This document shows, piece by piece, positions 49,645 to 57,958 of a stretch of DNA of 64,000 bases. The translations under genes were made by a program, and so were the position numbers. The notes under the pieces were generated by a model. It did not search any database, was not told the DNA's origin, and worked only from the letters and a program-made list of their open reading frames with translations. The first letter of the stretch is position 1, and each line of letters begins with the position of its first letter. This DNA is from Clostridium sp. MSJ-8 (lineage in GTDB: Bacteria; Bacillota; Clostridia; Clostridiales; Clostridiaceae), in contig NZ_JAHLQH010000036.1 in assembly GCF_018918325.1 (NCBI RefSeq), positions 1 to 64,000 of the forward strand, in the 5' to 3' direction.

Positions 49645-50107
49645 ATAAGATTTCAAGTACTTCAACAGTATAGTTTTCACCAGGTGCATTAACTGTAACT
49701 ACATCTCCTACTTTTTTACCTTTTAGAGCTTTACCCAAATCAGATTCTATGCTGATGGCCATATTCTCTGGATCTAGATCTAGTGTAGTTACAAGTGATA
49801 TTATTTCTTCATCATCATCTTCAACGAATTTTACTCTTGCTCTACTATTAATACCTAAGGTAGATTTATCTATTTCAGAATCGTCTATAACTTTTGCAGT
49901 GGATATCATAGATAGTAGATATTGAATTCTATTGTCGTTTTCTCTATAGTTAGCACAAGCTTCTTTATATTCAGCATTTTCAGAACGATCTCCATGAGCA
50001 GCAGCTATAAGTTTTTCTTTAGCTATTTCAGCTCTTTTAACAGTTAATCTATAATCTAATTCTTCTCTTAATTTTTTTATATTTTCTTCAGTTAATTCAT
50101 TATGCAT
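49643..50107 (-). CDS. greA: GreA/GreB family transcript cleavage factor
   Basis: 154 residues: N-terminal coiled coil about 5-75 with the acidic tip HGDRSENAEYKEA that enters the RNA polymerase secondary channel, then the C-terminal FKBP-like domain ending GKALKGKKVGDVVTVNAP. It rescues backtracked polymerase. ATG at complement 50107 follows AAGGAG; the in-frame GTG at 50116 lies next to that site. It is alone on its strand. Confidence 0.93.
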   Translation of the reverse strand: MHNELTEENIKKLREELDYRLTVKRAEIAKEKLIAAAHGDRSENAEYKEACANYRENDNRIQYLLSMISTAKVIDDSEIDKSTLGINSRARVKFVEDDDEEIISLVTTLDLDPENMAISIESDLGKALKGKKVGDVVTVNAPGENYTVEVLEIL

Positions 50108-50203
50108 AAAATTCACTCCTTATATACAAAGATATCTAAGCTTTAACTTATTATATGCTTAATAGAATAAGTTTTCAATAGAATAAGCTATTTATGTAAA
50201 ACA

Positions 50204-51163
50204 TTATATGTAGTTAATAAGTTTGGTATAATCTCTATTATTAGTTTCAGCAAAGATTCTATCTTCCTTTGGTAGAGAATTTATATATATATTATTAGAG
50301 TAATCATATTTAACTAATTTATAGAAGAAGTCTTGCAATTCTTTAAATAGAGATACAGTTACTATAGAAGTATCTAGTTTCATAACATAGTCTAATATAA
50401 CAGCATAGGTTTTATATATTATATATGTTAATTCTTCTCTATAATCATTGTATAAGTTGTTGATAATAAAATAATTATACAGAGCTTCCATACTTGCCAT
50501 CTTATCATATATCTTTATAGAGATGTTATCTGTGTTAGTTAATGAAGTAGGGTTTGCAGTATGAAAGTATAATAATTTATCAGTAGAATATACTTTTTTA
50601 CAATTAACTATGACTTCTCGAATAAAATCTATGTCCTCATATGAAACTTTTTCACGAAATAATATATTATTAGATTTTATAATAGAAGTTCGTATTATTT
50701 TTCCCCATACAAATCCAGAATGCAGAATAAGTTCTCTTTTTTTTGTTAAATCTAATTTTCCTAATGCATTATTAGAAGTTGTTTTCATTTCTTTATCTAA
50801 ACCTTCATGATAAAATTTACAATCAACTATATCATGTTTGCCTCTTGTAGCAATTTTATATAGAGTTTCTAACATTGTTTTATCTATATAATCATCACTA
50901 TCTACAAAACATATAAAATCTCCTTGGGCACATGATAATCCATTATTTCTTGCTCCACCTGGACCAATGTTTTCTTCTAAATCTATTATTTTTATATTAT
51001 CATAGCTTTTATATGAATTAATTATATTAATACTGTTATCAGTAGAACAGTCATTAATCAATATTAATTCTATCTCATCTAGGGTTTGAGATAAAATTGA
51101 ATCTATACATCTATGTAGATATTTTTCTGCATTATATACAGGTACTATTACAGATATTTTCAT
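50204..51163 (-). CDS. family 2 glycosyltransferase
   Basis: 319 residues. The GT-A fold start is typical (MKISVIVPVYNAEKYLHRCI) with the nucleotide-sugar motif NDCSTDNS, GGARNNGL and the metal-binding DSDD (about 88-91). The C-terminal 120 residues are helical and variable. It probably adds a sugar to a teichoic acid, capsule or surface lipid; donor and acceptor are unknown. GAGGAGGAAG precedes ATG 51163. No neighbouring surface-polysaccharide genes are in view. Confidence 0.9.
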   Translation of the reverse strand: MKISVIVPVYNAEKYLHRCIDSILSQTLDEIELILINDCSTDNSINIINSYKSYDNIKIIDLEENIGPGGARNNGLSCAQGDFICFVDSDDYIDKTMLETLYKIATRGKHDIVDCKFYHEGLDKEMKTTSNNALGKLDLTKKRELILHSGFVWGKIIRTSIIKSNNILFREKVSYEDIDFIREVIVNCKKVYSTDKLLYFHTANPTSLTNTDNISIKIYDKMASMEALYNYFIINNLYNDYREELTYIIYKTYAVILDYVMKLDTSIVTVSLFKELQDFFYKLVKYDYSNNIYINSLPKEDRIFAETNNRDYTKLINYI

Positions 51164-51376
51164 AAATTCTTCCTCCTCTTACGTAAAATATTACAAACAA
51201 AATTCTTAAATGTAAAGGAAGTTAAGAAATAAAATGTGTACAAATGTTTAACATTTTATAATATATTATTTTTTCTGTAAAGGTATTAATAAAGATAACG
51301 AAAATATTTTATGAGATGGAATATGTATATATTGTATTTGCAATAGAATAAAATTAAGAAAAAGGTGGGGTTTTTC

Positions 51377-51877
51377 ATGAGAGAAGAAAGCTTAAATCAA
51401 GAATTAAAGACAATTAAAGATAATTTATTAGAGGCAAAAGATTCAATAAATGACATTACTAAAAGCTCATCAGAACTAGAAGCTTCAATAGCAAGTATTC
51501 AAGAAATTGTTAAGGTTGTAGAAGATAACCTAGATAAGATAAATACTGTTGTAGAATTTATAAAAGGTAATGCTACTCGTTCAAATATGTTAGCATTAAA
51601 TGCATCAATAGAAGCTGCAAGAGCTGGAGATATGGGAAAAGGTTTCTCTATTGTTGCAGGTGAAATGGGTAAATTAGCTAAAGCAAGTTCAGAATCAGCA
51701 ACTCAAATAACAGATGTTGTAAATGAAATGGTTAAAGCAATAAGTGATGTAGGTAAGGTAGTTGAGAGTTCAAAAGAAACTGCTAAGGAAAGAGCAGAAG
51801 CAGTAGCAAAAGTAACTGAAAAGGTTAAAGAATTTGAAGAAGCATCAGCTGCAGTAATAGATGGCCTAGATTCATAA
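51377..51877 (+). CDS. short cytosolic MCP signalling-tip protein
   Basis: 166 residues, fully helical: essentially only the chemoreceptor hairpin tip, [16 protein letters not shown] and the following KGFSIVAGEMGKLAKAS. It has no transmembrane segment, HAMP or sensor domain. It could be a soluble scaffold or decoy that titrates CheA/CheW, or a truncated MCP; the intact frame and RBS argue for a functional protein. Start is ATG 51377 behind AAAGGTGGGG; the in-frame GTG 51365 lies within that site. Confidence 0.8.
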   Translation: MREESLNQELKTIKDNLLEAKDSINDITKSSSELEASIASIQEIVKVVEDNLDKINTVVEFIKGNATRSNMLALNASIEAARAGDMGKGFSIVAGEMGKLAKASSESATQITDVVNEMVKAISDVGKVVESSKETAKERAEAVAKVTEKVKEFEEASAAVIDGLDS

Positions 51878-51888
51878 AATAGAAATCT

Positions 51889-52067
51889 AATGCTTATTTG
51901 GCTTAAGTAATATTATATTTATTATTAGTATCAAATATTATATGTTTTCATAAATAGCATAATTTCATTAAGTATTTCTAAATATAAAAAATTAAGGTAG
52001 TTAAATGTTGTAAACTCACTAAAGTTCAAACAGTACAACATTTTAAACACTACCTTAATTTTTTTAT
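51889..52067 (+). repeat. dispersed stem-loop element, copy E with long left flank
   Basis: Stem AATTAAGGTAGT (51990-52001) with ACTACCTTAATT (52049-52060). The surrounding 178 bp is nearly identical to copy B at 32282-32459, yet the stem has both a C-to-T and the matching G-to-A change relative to B. It follows the MCP-tip gene and acts as its terminator. Confidence 0.85.
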
Positions 52068-52096
52068 AATAAGAAATACTAAAATTCATCATAACG

Positions 52097-52152
52097 TATG
52101 AATAAAATTGAGCAAACGCTTTGTAAAATCAAAGTCATCCTATTTTAATTGG
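52097..52152 (+). repeat. R2 tail module of copy E
   Basis: About 56 bp beginning TGAATAAAATTGAGCAAACG and including AATCAAAGTCATCC matches 27746-27801. Copy A carries AAAATTCAT joined directly to ATCAAAGTCAT, lacking the about 40 bp between them here, so copy A looks internally deleted. Confidence 0.65.
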
Positions 52153-52184
52153 TTACTGCAACTAATGCTATTCTATTTTAATTA

Positions 52185-52616
52185 TCAATCATCTTTATCA
52201 TCTCTAATTATTTCAGTATAGTTTTTTATGTTATACAAAATTTCATTAAAAGCCTCTACTCGTAAGCTATTAGCTATAACGCTTAGAAGATATGAATAAG
52301 AAAGAAGGACATAAGGAGAGATTATAAAAGAATCTTCACCATATAGATCACTATTATACTTTTCTTCTATTCGCTTTAGTGACACTACATATAATACTAT
52401 ATATCCAGCAAGAACATAATATTCTCCTATAAGTGTAACATAATCAGGTGATATATTTTGTTCGTTAATATCTAGGGCTTCATATATATCATATTGGGCG
52501 CCTGAATAAAATAGAGAATATCCAACAATAAGTAGTATTGCACCAAATTGTTCGAGTTTAGCTATTTCTATATCTAAAGATTCTAGATAATCTATAAATG
52601 AATCTACAAATCTCAT
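52185..52616 (-). CDS. small membrane protein of unknown function
   Basis: 143 residues with about three hydrophobic segments (IAKLEQFGAILLIVGYSLFYSG, YYVLAGYIVLYVVSL, YVLLSYSYLLSVIAN) and an acidic C-terminus. I chose ATG at complement 52616, behind GGAAG; ATG 52643 is in frame but without a ribosome binding site. No family was recognised. It lies beside, and divergent from, the injection-system locus, so a link is possible but unsupported. Confidence 0.7.
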   Translation of the reverse strand: MRFVDSFIDYLESLDIEIAKLEQFGAILLIVGYSLFYSGAQYDIYEALDINEQNISPDYVTLIGEYYVLAGYIVLYVVSLKRIEEKYNSDLYGEDSFIISPYVLLSYSYLLSVIANSLRVEAFNEILYNIKNYTEIIRDDKDD

Positions 52617-52711
52617 ACAGCACTTCCATAAAATATTAGTCATATGTATTATATGCAGTGTTTCTATATAAATTAATTTTTGATATAAATATACAATTTG
52701 ATTAAAAAATG

Positions 52712-52740
52712 TTGAATAGGGAAAACTATAACTATATAAT
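52712..52740 (+). promoter_or_regulatory. promoter of the zinc-ribbon/FHA genes
   Basis: TTGAAT (52712-52717), 17-bp spacer, TATAAT (52735-52740), 55 bp before the zinc-ribbon gene. Confidence 0.55.
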
Positions 52741-52795
52741 TATGTGTAGACAAAAGATTATTGTAAGAAAATTGTATAGGGCGGAGGATTATTTT

Positions 52796-53251
52796 ATGTT
52801 TTGTGGAGCATGTGGAAAAGAAAATGAAGATGGGGCTCTTTTTTGCGCATATTGTGGTAATAAGTTCATAAAAAAACAATATGATAAGAAATATGATGAA
52901 GCAGTTGAACATCTAAAATATGAAGGATTTGAGATATTAAGTGAGTCAGGAGATGACAAGGCTCAAGATATAGTAGTAGAAGATAGAGTGAATAAAGAAC
53001 CAGTAAAAAAAGAGAAAATATCTAAAGTATCAAATAATGAAGAAAAGATACATAATAATAAAGTAAATGATAAGTTAGAATTTGATAATAAGGATAATAG
53101 TAGAAAATATGCTAATAATATGGGACAAGTAGTTGTAGATGAAAAGAAAAAAAAGAAAAAAGATGTTCCATTAATTGCTGCAATAGTTATATTAATAATA
53201 TTGATAGTTGTAGGTATATGTGGCTTTGCTTATTATTTTCTATCTAAATAA
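52796..53251 (+). CDS. zinc-ribbon, C-tail-anchored membrane protein
   Basis: 151 residues. A zinc ribbon begins the protein (MFCGACGKENEDGALFCAYCG, Cys3/6/17/20), followed by a charged, low-complexity linker of about 100 residues ending in a lysine run, and one C-terminal transmembrane helix (about 126-147) with a five-residue tail. The layout places the ribbon in the cytosol. ATG 52796 follows GGCGGAGG; upstream in-frame ATGs lack such sites. It is followed by an FHA protein that also begins with a zinc ribbon, the first genes of the putative injection-system locus. Confidence 0.8.
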   Translation: MFCGACGKENEDGALFCAYCGNKFIKKQYDKKYDEAVEHLKYEGFEILSESGDDKAQDIVVEDRVNKEPVKKEKISKVSNNEEKIHNNKVNDKLEFDNKDNSRKYANNMGQVVVDEKKKKKKDVPLIAAIVILIILIVVGICGFAYYFLSK

Positions 53252-53299
53252 TATAGAAATATAAAACAAAGTTATTAAACAGAAAGGATGAATACAGAG

Positions 53300-54358
53300 A
53301 TGAAGTGCCAGAATTGTAATCATGAGAATAGAGATAATGCAGTATTTTGCGTTATGTGTGGATGTAAACTAGAGAAAAAGGTTGATGATAGCAATACTAA
53401 GAAACTTGCATATGTTGTTTCTGACAATGAGGAAGTAGATGAAAATTTATTAAATAATACCGTTGATAAAGAAATAGGAGAACTTGTTCACTATACATGT
53501 GGAAATGTAATGGGAAAGACATGCTTCAAATATGACATACATGGATTAAAAACTTTACAAGAATATACTAATGGAAAGGTAATAAGAAGAGAAGAGATAC
53601 TAACAATATTATTAAATATAATAAATGCTGTGTTAGGTTTACAGATGAAAGGACTTAAGTTAAATAATTTATTTTTGAAAACTAGCCAAATGTTTATAGA
53701 TGAAAATAACTTGATGGTGAAGATGATATGTTTACCTATTTCTAATAGAAATCAAGATAAAAGTCTTGATGGTCTTATAAAAGAAATATTATTAAACACT
53801 GAGTTTGATTATAACGAAAACTGCAGATATGTAAAAGAATTACTTAGATTCTTTGACGAAAATAATACATTTGATATAAATTTATTTACTGGAATAATAG
53901 AGAAGTATTTAGATGAAGAACCAGAAGAAGTAAAGAAGGAAAATAAAATAAATATAAGAAAACCAGTTGTAGAAGAAGAATTTGATGAAGGTGCAACTAC
54001 ATTATTACAACCTGAAGAAGATGATTATGATGATGAAGGTACAACAGTACTTAGTGTTGTACCTAATTATCCATATCTAATACGATTAAATAATGATGAA
54101 AAAATAGAAATAAATAAAGGAATATTTAGAATTGGAAAAGATAAAAGAAGTGCTGATTATATAGTAACTGATAATAAAGCAGTAAGTAGACAACATGCAG
54201 ATATTGTAACTAAAAATGGAGAATACTATATAATGGATTTAGATTCAACTAATCATACTTATATAAATAATAAGGTTATCCCAGCCAAGACAGAAATTAA
54301 GATTGAAGATAGCGATATAATAAAATTAGGAAATGAAGAATTTCAATTTTTTAATTAA
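53300..54358 (+). CDS. zinc ribbon - DUF6382-like - FHA protein
   Basis: 352 residues in three parts: zinc ribbon (MKCQNCNHENRDNAVFCVMCG), a middle domain of about 55-210 resembling DUF6382 (CFKYDIHGLKTLQEYTNGKVIRREEILTILLNIINAVLGLQMKG), an acidic linker with two TT(L/V)L-flanked Thr-Thr sites (EEGATTLL-like EFDEGATTLLQ and DDEGTTVLS), and a C-terminal FHA domain (RIGKDKRSADYIV, SRQHADI, DLDSTNHTY). The Thr-Thr sites resemble FHA/kinase substrates. FHA domains bind phosphothreonine. ATG 53300 is used; ATG 53288 directly abuts AAAGG, so the exact start is uncertain. Confidence 0.8.
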   Translation: MKCQNCNHENRDNAVFCVMCGCKLEKKVDDSNTKKLAYVVSDNEEVDENLLNNTVDKEIGELVHYTCGNVMGKTCFKYDIHGLKTLQEYTNGKVIRREEILTILLNIINAVLGLQMKGLKLNNLFLKTSQMFIDENNLMVKMICLPISNRNQDKSLDGLIKEILLNTEFDYNENCRYVKELLRFFDENNTFDINLFTGIIEKYLDEEPEEVKKENKINIRKPVVEEEFDEGATTLLQPEEDDYDDEGTTVLSVVPNYPYLIRLNNDEKIEINKGIFRIGKDKRSADYIVTDNKAVSRQHADIVTKNGEYYIMDLDSTNHTYINNKVIPAKTEIKIEDSDIIKLGNEEFQFFN

Positions 54359-54394
54359 GTGATAATAATATTCATTAGGAAAACAATATATATG

Positions 54395-54434
54395 GACTTT
54401 ATAGTTTTGATTTATTCTTACTATAAGGTCTTTT
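54395..54434 (+). terminator. terminator of the regulatory gene pair
   Basis: GACTTTATAGT (54395-54405) pairs with ACTATAAGGTC (54420-54430), one G-T pair, followed by TTTTATT. It isolates the downstream sheath operon as a separate transcript. Confidence 0.7.
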
Positions 54435-54679
54435 ATTATGCATTTTTTATCAAGTATATCAGCAAATACTTTAAGTTGATTACGGACTAAATACCAATCC
54501 TAATAAATTTTAAACTATAATATTTAATTTTACCCATAAAAAGTATATAAGATTTAAGCTACCTCCCCCATTTGTCTACAAAAGTTTATGTAAAAAAGTA
54601 AAATAAATAGAAATAAGAGGTTAAATAAATATATGGAGGATTATAGAGAAAAATAAATCAGAAAATACAAAAAATGGTG

Positions 54680-54708
54680 TTGAAAAGTTTTACATGTTAA
54701 TGTAAAAT
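54680..54708 (+). promoter_or_regulatory. sheath operon promoter with embedded palindrome
   Basis: TTGAAA (54680-54685), 17-bp spacer, TAAAAT (54703-54708). The palindrome TTTTACAT-GTTA-ATGTAAAA (54688-54707) fills the spacer and overlaps the -10, a likely repressor site. The 398-bp gap between the FHA gene and the sheath gene also holds the terminator at 54395-54434 and otherwise shows no gene. Confidence 0.55.
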
Positions 54709-54756
54709 TAATAATAATTAAACAATTTGTAAAAACCATGAAGAGGAGAGAGGCAA

Positions 54757-56931
54757 GTGGATATTATACAACAAACCAATAGAACTATTTTATTTGAAGA
54801 AATAAATCCAGAGAAACTTGATTTATTAACATTAGTAGGAGATGTAAAAGGATTAAATAGTTTAAATGATGATAAGATAAAGGAAATCAATGAACATTTA
54901 TTAGTAAGTAGCTTTGATGAATTTTTGGATAAATTCTCACCAGTAGTTTATTCATTCTTCAATGCTAGCAATCAGAAAGTAATGTACACTCTAGAAAAGC
55001 CTGAAAACTTTCCAGAAGAATTAATTACAGAGATTCCAATAAATAAATCTAATGATTTTCTTAAAATGTTGTTTACTCTTATAGACACTAAGAGGGCACA
55101 AGGAATAGAAAATGTAGATTTTAAATTTGAAAATTTATTAGATATGATATCACCTAAGAAGGTAATGGATGACATTAAGCAATCAAGAAAAGAAATTCAA
55201 TATACATATTCAAAGTATGAAGAATTAGATGATGAAGATCCAACAAAGCTTGATTTAGGGGACAAGCTAAATCATATGTTTGATGAAGCTAGTGAAAACT
55301 ATAACAATATAATGGCTATGTTACCTTTAGCAATAGAAGATATTAAGACTAGATTATTAATAGGTGGAGAAGATGGTAACAGCAATGGTGAACAATTCTC
55401 ATTAGGATTGTTAAGTATGGGAGAAAACGGAGAATTAAAAGTTTTAGAAGCTCCAAAACAAGAAAGTACTGCACTTGTAGCTGTTGATGATAATGCTAAT
55501 ATGGGCTTAATAGAAGCTTTTGAAGATGATTATGATGCAATAAGTGATGAAAACTCAAAATCTGATTATGTTAAGAGCTTAGTAGTTAGAACATTCTGTC
55601 CATTAACATCTACAATGCAAAGTGAAGTAGATATAGAAACAGAAATACAAAACTATAACACATACCTAGATTTTTATAAAACTGCAAAAGATGATTTTAT
55701 AAAGACTGTTAAGCCACTTATAGAAAAGATTCTAGGTGTTAAGATGTACTTTGATCAATATCAAACAAAGGGTAAGGGAATGAAACCTACATTGTTAGTA
55801 TGTAATACTAAACTAAGTAGATTAGTTAATTCAACTAACATCCCTAGATTAGAAACTTTCATGAGTACAGTTAATGATAAGAATGATTTCAAGAATACAA
55901 TATGGTTTGCAATAGTTCCATCAATAGAACTAGAAGCATCTGCAAAGAATACAGTTAAGAGAGAAAGATTTAAATCTAATAAGAAAGTGGAAAAGACAGA
56001 TTCTAATACAATGGAAGATTTATCATTATTATTAGATGTATGCAGAAGATATAGAACTCAAGTATTCTTTAGCTTTGAACCTAGAGAAGAGACAACATTT
56101 AATTCTGTTGCTACAACAGGTGTTGATAAATTTATGGATAAATGTGAAGTGTTAATGCGTAAATCATATAGCGAGTTTGCTATTCCTTGTATACCTAACT
56201 TCACAGTTATTCCAAGAGAAAAGTCAGGAGTTATATTAGATAACAAAATGATTATGACAGAAGATGGAGTTGCTGAATTATCAAAAGAAAAAGAAGATAT
56301 ATTAAAACTATGGATAGAGGGAGTATATATTGGTGCATCTTATATAGCTGCTGGTATAGTTTCAGCATATCAATGTCCTGAATATTTAAGAGAAAACTTC
56401 AAAAAGGTATATTCAGAATATCCAGGTGTAAGATTTGATATAGAGGCTGGAGATAACGCATTAAGAGTCACAACAACTCTTGCAAAAGAAATATCAGGAT
56501 TTACTAATGAAATTAAGAGTGCAATAAATAGAAGAAACTTCGGATTTGTATTCTCATCAGAAAATGCACAAGTAGATGGTAGAGAAATTAAACAAATAAC
56601 AGTATATAAGGCTAGAAGTTTACAAAGCAATGAAACAGATTTTGAATCTATCTATAAGACTTTAGTAAGTACTTATGTTGAAAGATTATTAAGATTCTAT
56701 TCAAATGATTTTAAAGAAGATAATATTATTAAATTCTTCAGCAATAATCCTTCAAGTGTTAAGAGTAATTGGATATCACATAAAGACTTTGTAAATGCAA
56801 TAATTCAAGATGGAGATGATATAAGCTACACTATAGATAATGAAAGTGGAATTTGTAACATAGACATAGCATTTAATGGTAATGTTAAGAATCTTGAAGT
56901 TGAAATTACAAGAACAGATGCTGCTAATTAA
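54757..56931 (+). CDS. putative contractile sheath protein (TssBC/VipAB-like)
   Basis: 724 residues, soluble. I see no membrane segment or enzymatic motif. The N-terminal 60 residues (LDLLTLVGDVKGLNSL, then HLLVSSFDEFLDKFSPVV) resemble TssB/VipA openings; an acidic linker follows (about 210-275); the C-terminal half carries patterns recalling sheath proteins, including LSLLLDVCRRYRTQVFFSF, GVYIGASYIAAGIV, TLVSTYVERLLRFY and the closing beta strands CNIDIAFNGNVKNLEVEIT. A fused TssB-TssC-like sheath subunit is my interpretation. It is the first gene after a regulated promoter, GTG start behind GAGGAGAG, directly upstream of two small tube-like proteins. Alternative: an unrelated large cytosolic structural protein. 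Confidence 0.6.
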   Translation: MDIIQQTNRTILFEEINPEKLDLLTLVGDVKGLNSLNDDKIKEINEHLLVSSFDEFLDKFSPVVYSFFNASNQKVMYTLEKPENFPEELITEIPINKSNDFLKMLFTLIDTKRAQGIENVDFKFENLLDMISPKKVMDDIKQSRKEIQYTYSKYEELDDEDPTKLDLGDKLNHMFDEASENYNNIMAMLPLAIEDIKTRLLIGGEDGNSNGEQFSLGLLSMGENGELKVLEAPKQESTALVAVDDNANMGLIEAFEDDYDAISDENSKSDYVKSLVVRTFCPLTSTMQSEVDIETEIQNYNTYLDFYKTAKDDFIKTVKPLIEKILGVKMYFDQYQTKGKGMKPTLLVCNTKLSRLVNSTNIPRLETFMSTVNDKNDFKNTIWFAIVPSIELEASAKNTVKRERFKSNKKVEKTDSNTMEDLSLLLDVCRRYRTQVFFSFEPREETTFNSVATTGVDKFMDKCEVLMRKSYSEFAIPCIPNFTVIPREKSGVILDNKMIMTEDGVAELSKEKEDILKLWIEGVYIGASYIAAGIVSAYQCPEYLRENFKKVYSEYPGVRFDIEAGDNALRVTTTLAKEISGFTNEIKSAINRRNFGFVFSSENAQVDGREIKQITVYKARSLQSNETDFESIYKTLVSTYVERLLRFYSNDFKEDNIIKFFSNNPSSVKSNWISHKDFVNAIIQDGDDISYTIDNESGICNIDIAFNGNVKNLEVEITRTDAAN

Positions 56932-56980
56932 TAAAATTTAAATATATTAATTAAATAAAAATGAGAGGAAGAAGAAAAGT

Positions 56981-57406
56981 ATGGGATTCAGATTAAGTGT
57001 TACAGGTGGAGAAACTATAGAATTAGGATTAGAAAGTATAACATCAGTTGAATTTATGACTGATACACCTGATGATTCAAATGCTAGATCAACAGATTTA
57101 GGAACTACATTATTAATAAAAGGTAAAATAATACCAGCAATAGGAGGAGCAGATGCTGATTCAACAATGAACTTATTAAAATGGTCATTAGTACCAGCAG
57201 AAAAAGCTGATTGTTATAGAAATGTAACTGTAGATGTAGTTGCAGCTTCCCAAATGGTAAGACAAATAACTTTACCTAATGCCTTTGTAGTAGACTATGA
57301 AGAAGATTATGGTGATGAAGAAGGAGTAGGAACTTTCTCATTATTAGTTAAGCAAAAGAAAGATAAGACAGCAGATGTTAAATTCGAAGGCGGATTTGGT
57401 GCATAA
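56981..57406 (+). CDS. putative Hcp-like tube protein 1
   Basis: 141 residues, beta-rich, no signal peptide. Conserved blocks shared with its neighbour: IELGLESITSV, NARSTDLGTTLLIKGKI, KWSLVPAEKADCYRNVTVDVV, PNAFVVDYEE and GTFSLLVKQKKDK. Size, acidity, duplication and position beside a sheath-like gene fit the Hcp/gp19 inner-tube role of contractile systems. Direct Hcp sequence motifs are not obvious, so this is inference. RBS GAGAGGAAG. Confidence 0.6.
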   Translation: MGFRLSVTGGETIELGLESITSVEFMTDTPDDSNARSTDLGTTLLIKGKIIPAIGGADADSTMNLLKWSLVPAEKADCYRNVTVDVVAASQMVRQITLPNAFVVDYEEDYGDEEGVGTFSLLVKQKKDKTADVKFEGGFGA

Positions 57407-57436
57407 GTAGAGAGAATATAAGGAGGAAAAAAGAAT

Positions 57437-57862
57437 ATGGGATTTAAAGTTTCAATACAAGGTGCTGAACAAATAGAATTAGGAATAGAAGATGTTACAA
57501 ATGTTAAGTATGTAACTAATACACCAAAAGATACAAATGCTAGATCTAAAGATGTTGGAGCTACATTGTATATAGAAGGTAAAATATTAGCAGGTTTAGA
57601 TGGTGCTGTTATAGATGGACCAAAGAAAATGGGAAAATGGTCATTAGTACCAGCAGAACAAGCAGATGCTTATAGAAATGTAAGTGTAGAAGTAGTATCA
57701 GCTGGTGGAGTAGTAAGAAAAATTACTTTTCCAAAAGCTTTCGTAATAGATTATACAGAACATTATGGCGATACTGAAGGTATAGGAACTTTCTTATTAG
57801 TTGTAAGACAAAAGAAAGATAAAATTGCTGATGTAGAAGTAGAAGGCGGATACGGAGCATAG
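57437..57862 (+). CDS. putative Hcp-like tube protein 2
   Basis: 141 residues, same length as the preceding paralogue and identical at 84 of 141 ungapped positions (about 60%). Invariant stretches include KWSLVPAE, ADxYRNV, AFV and GDxEGxGTF. The central loop at positions 50-66 differs most. Two similar subunits could build a mixed tube or separate tube and cap. RBS AAGGAGG. It ends 13 bp before a 19-bp stem-loop. Confidence 0.6.
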   Translation: MGFKVSIQGAEQIELGIEDVTNVKYVTNTPKDTNARSKDVGATLYIEGKILAGLDGAVIDGPKKMGKWSLVPAEQADAYRNVSVEVVSAGGVVRKITFPKAFVIDYTEHYGDTEGIGTFLLVVRQKKDKIADVEVEGGYGA

Positions 57863-57875
57863 TATATAAATAATT

Positions 57876-57917
57876 ATTAAATTGAGAATTTAGATTTATC
57901 TAAATTCTTAATTTAAT
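57876..57917 (+). other. 19-bp stem-loop between tube and regulatory genes
   Basis: ATTAAATTGAGAATTTAGA (57876-57894), TTTA loop, TCTAAATTCTTAATTTAAT (57899-57917): all 19 pairs form, one of them G-T. No long T-run follows, so it suits an attenuator, an mRNA 3'-end stabiliser or a processing site that would give more tube/sheath mRNA than regulatory mRNA. Confidence 0.75.
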
Positions 57918-57958
57918 ATATAGGAAAAATACAGATTAATACTTTTGAGGTTATTTTT

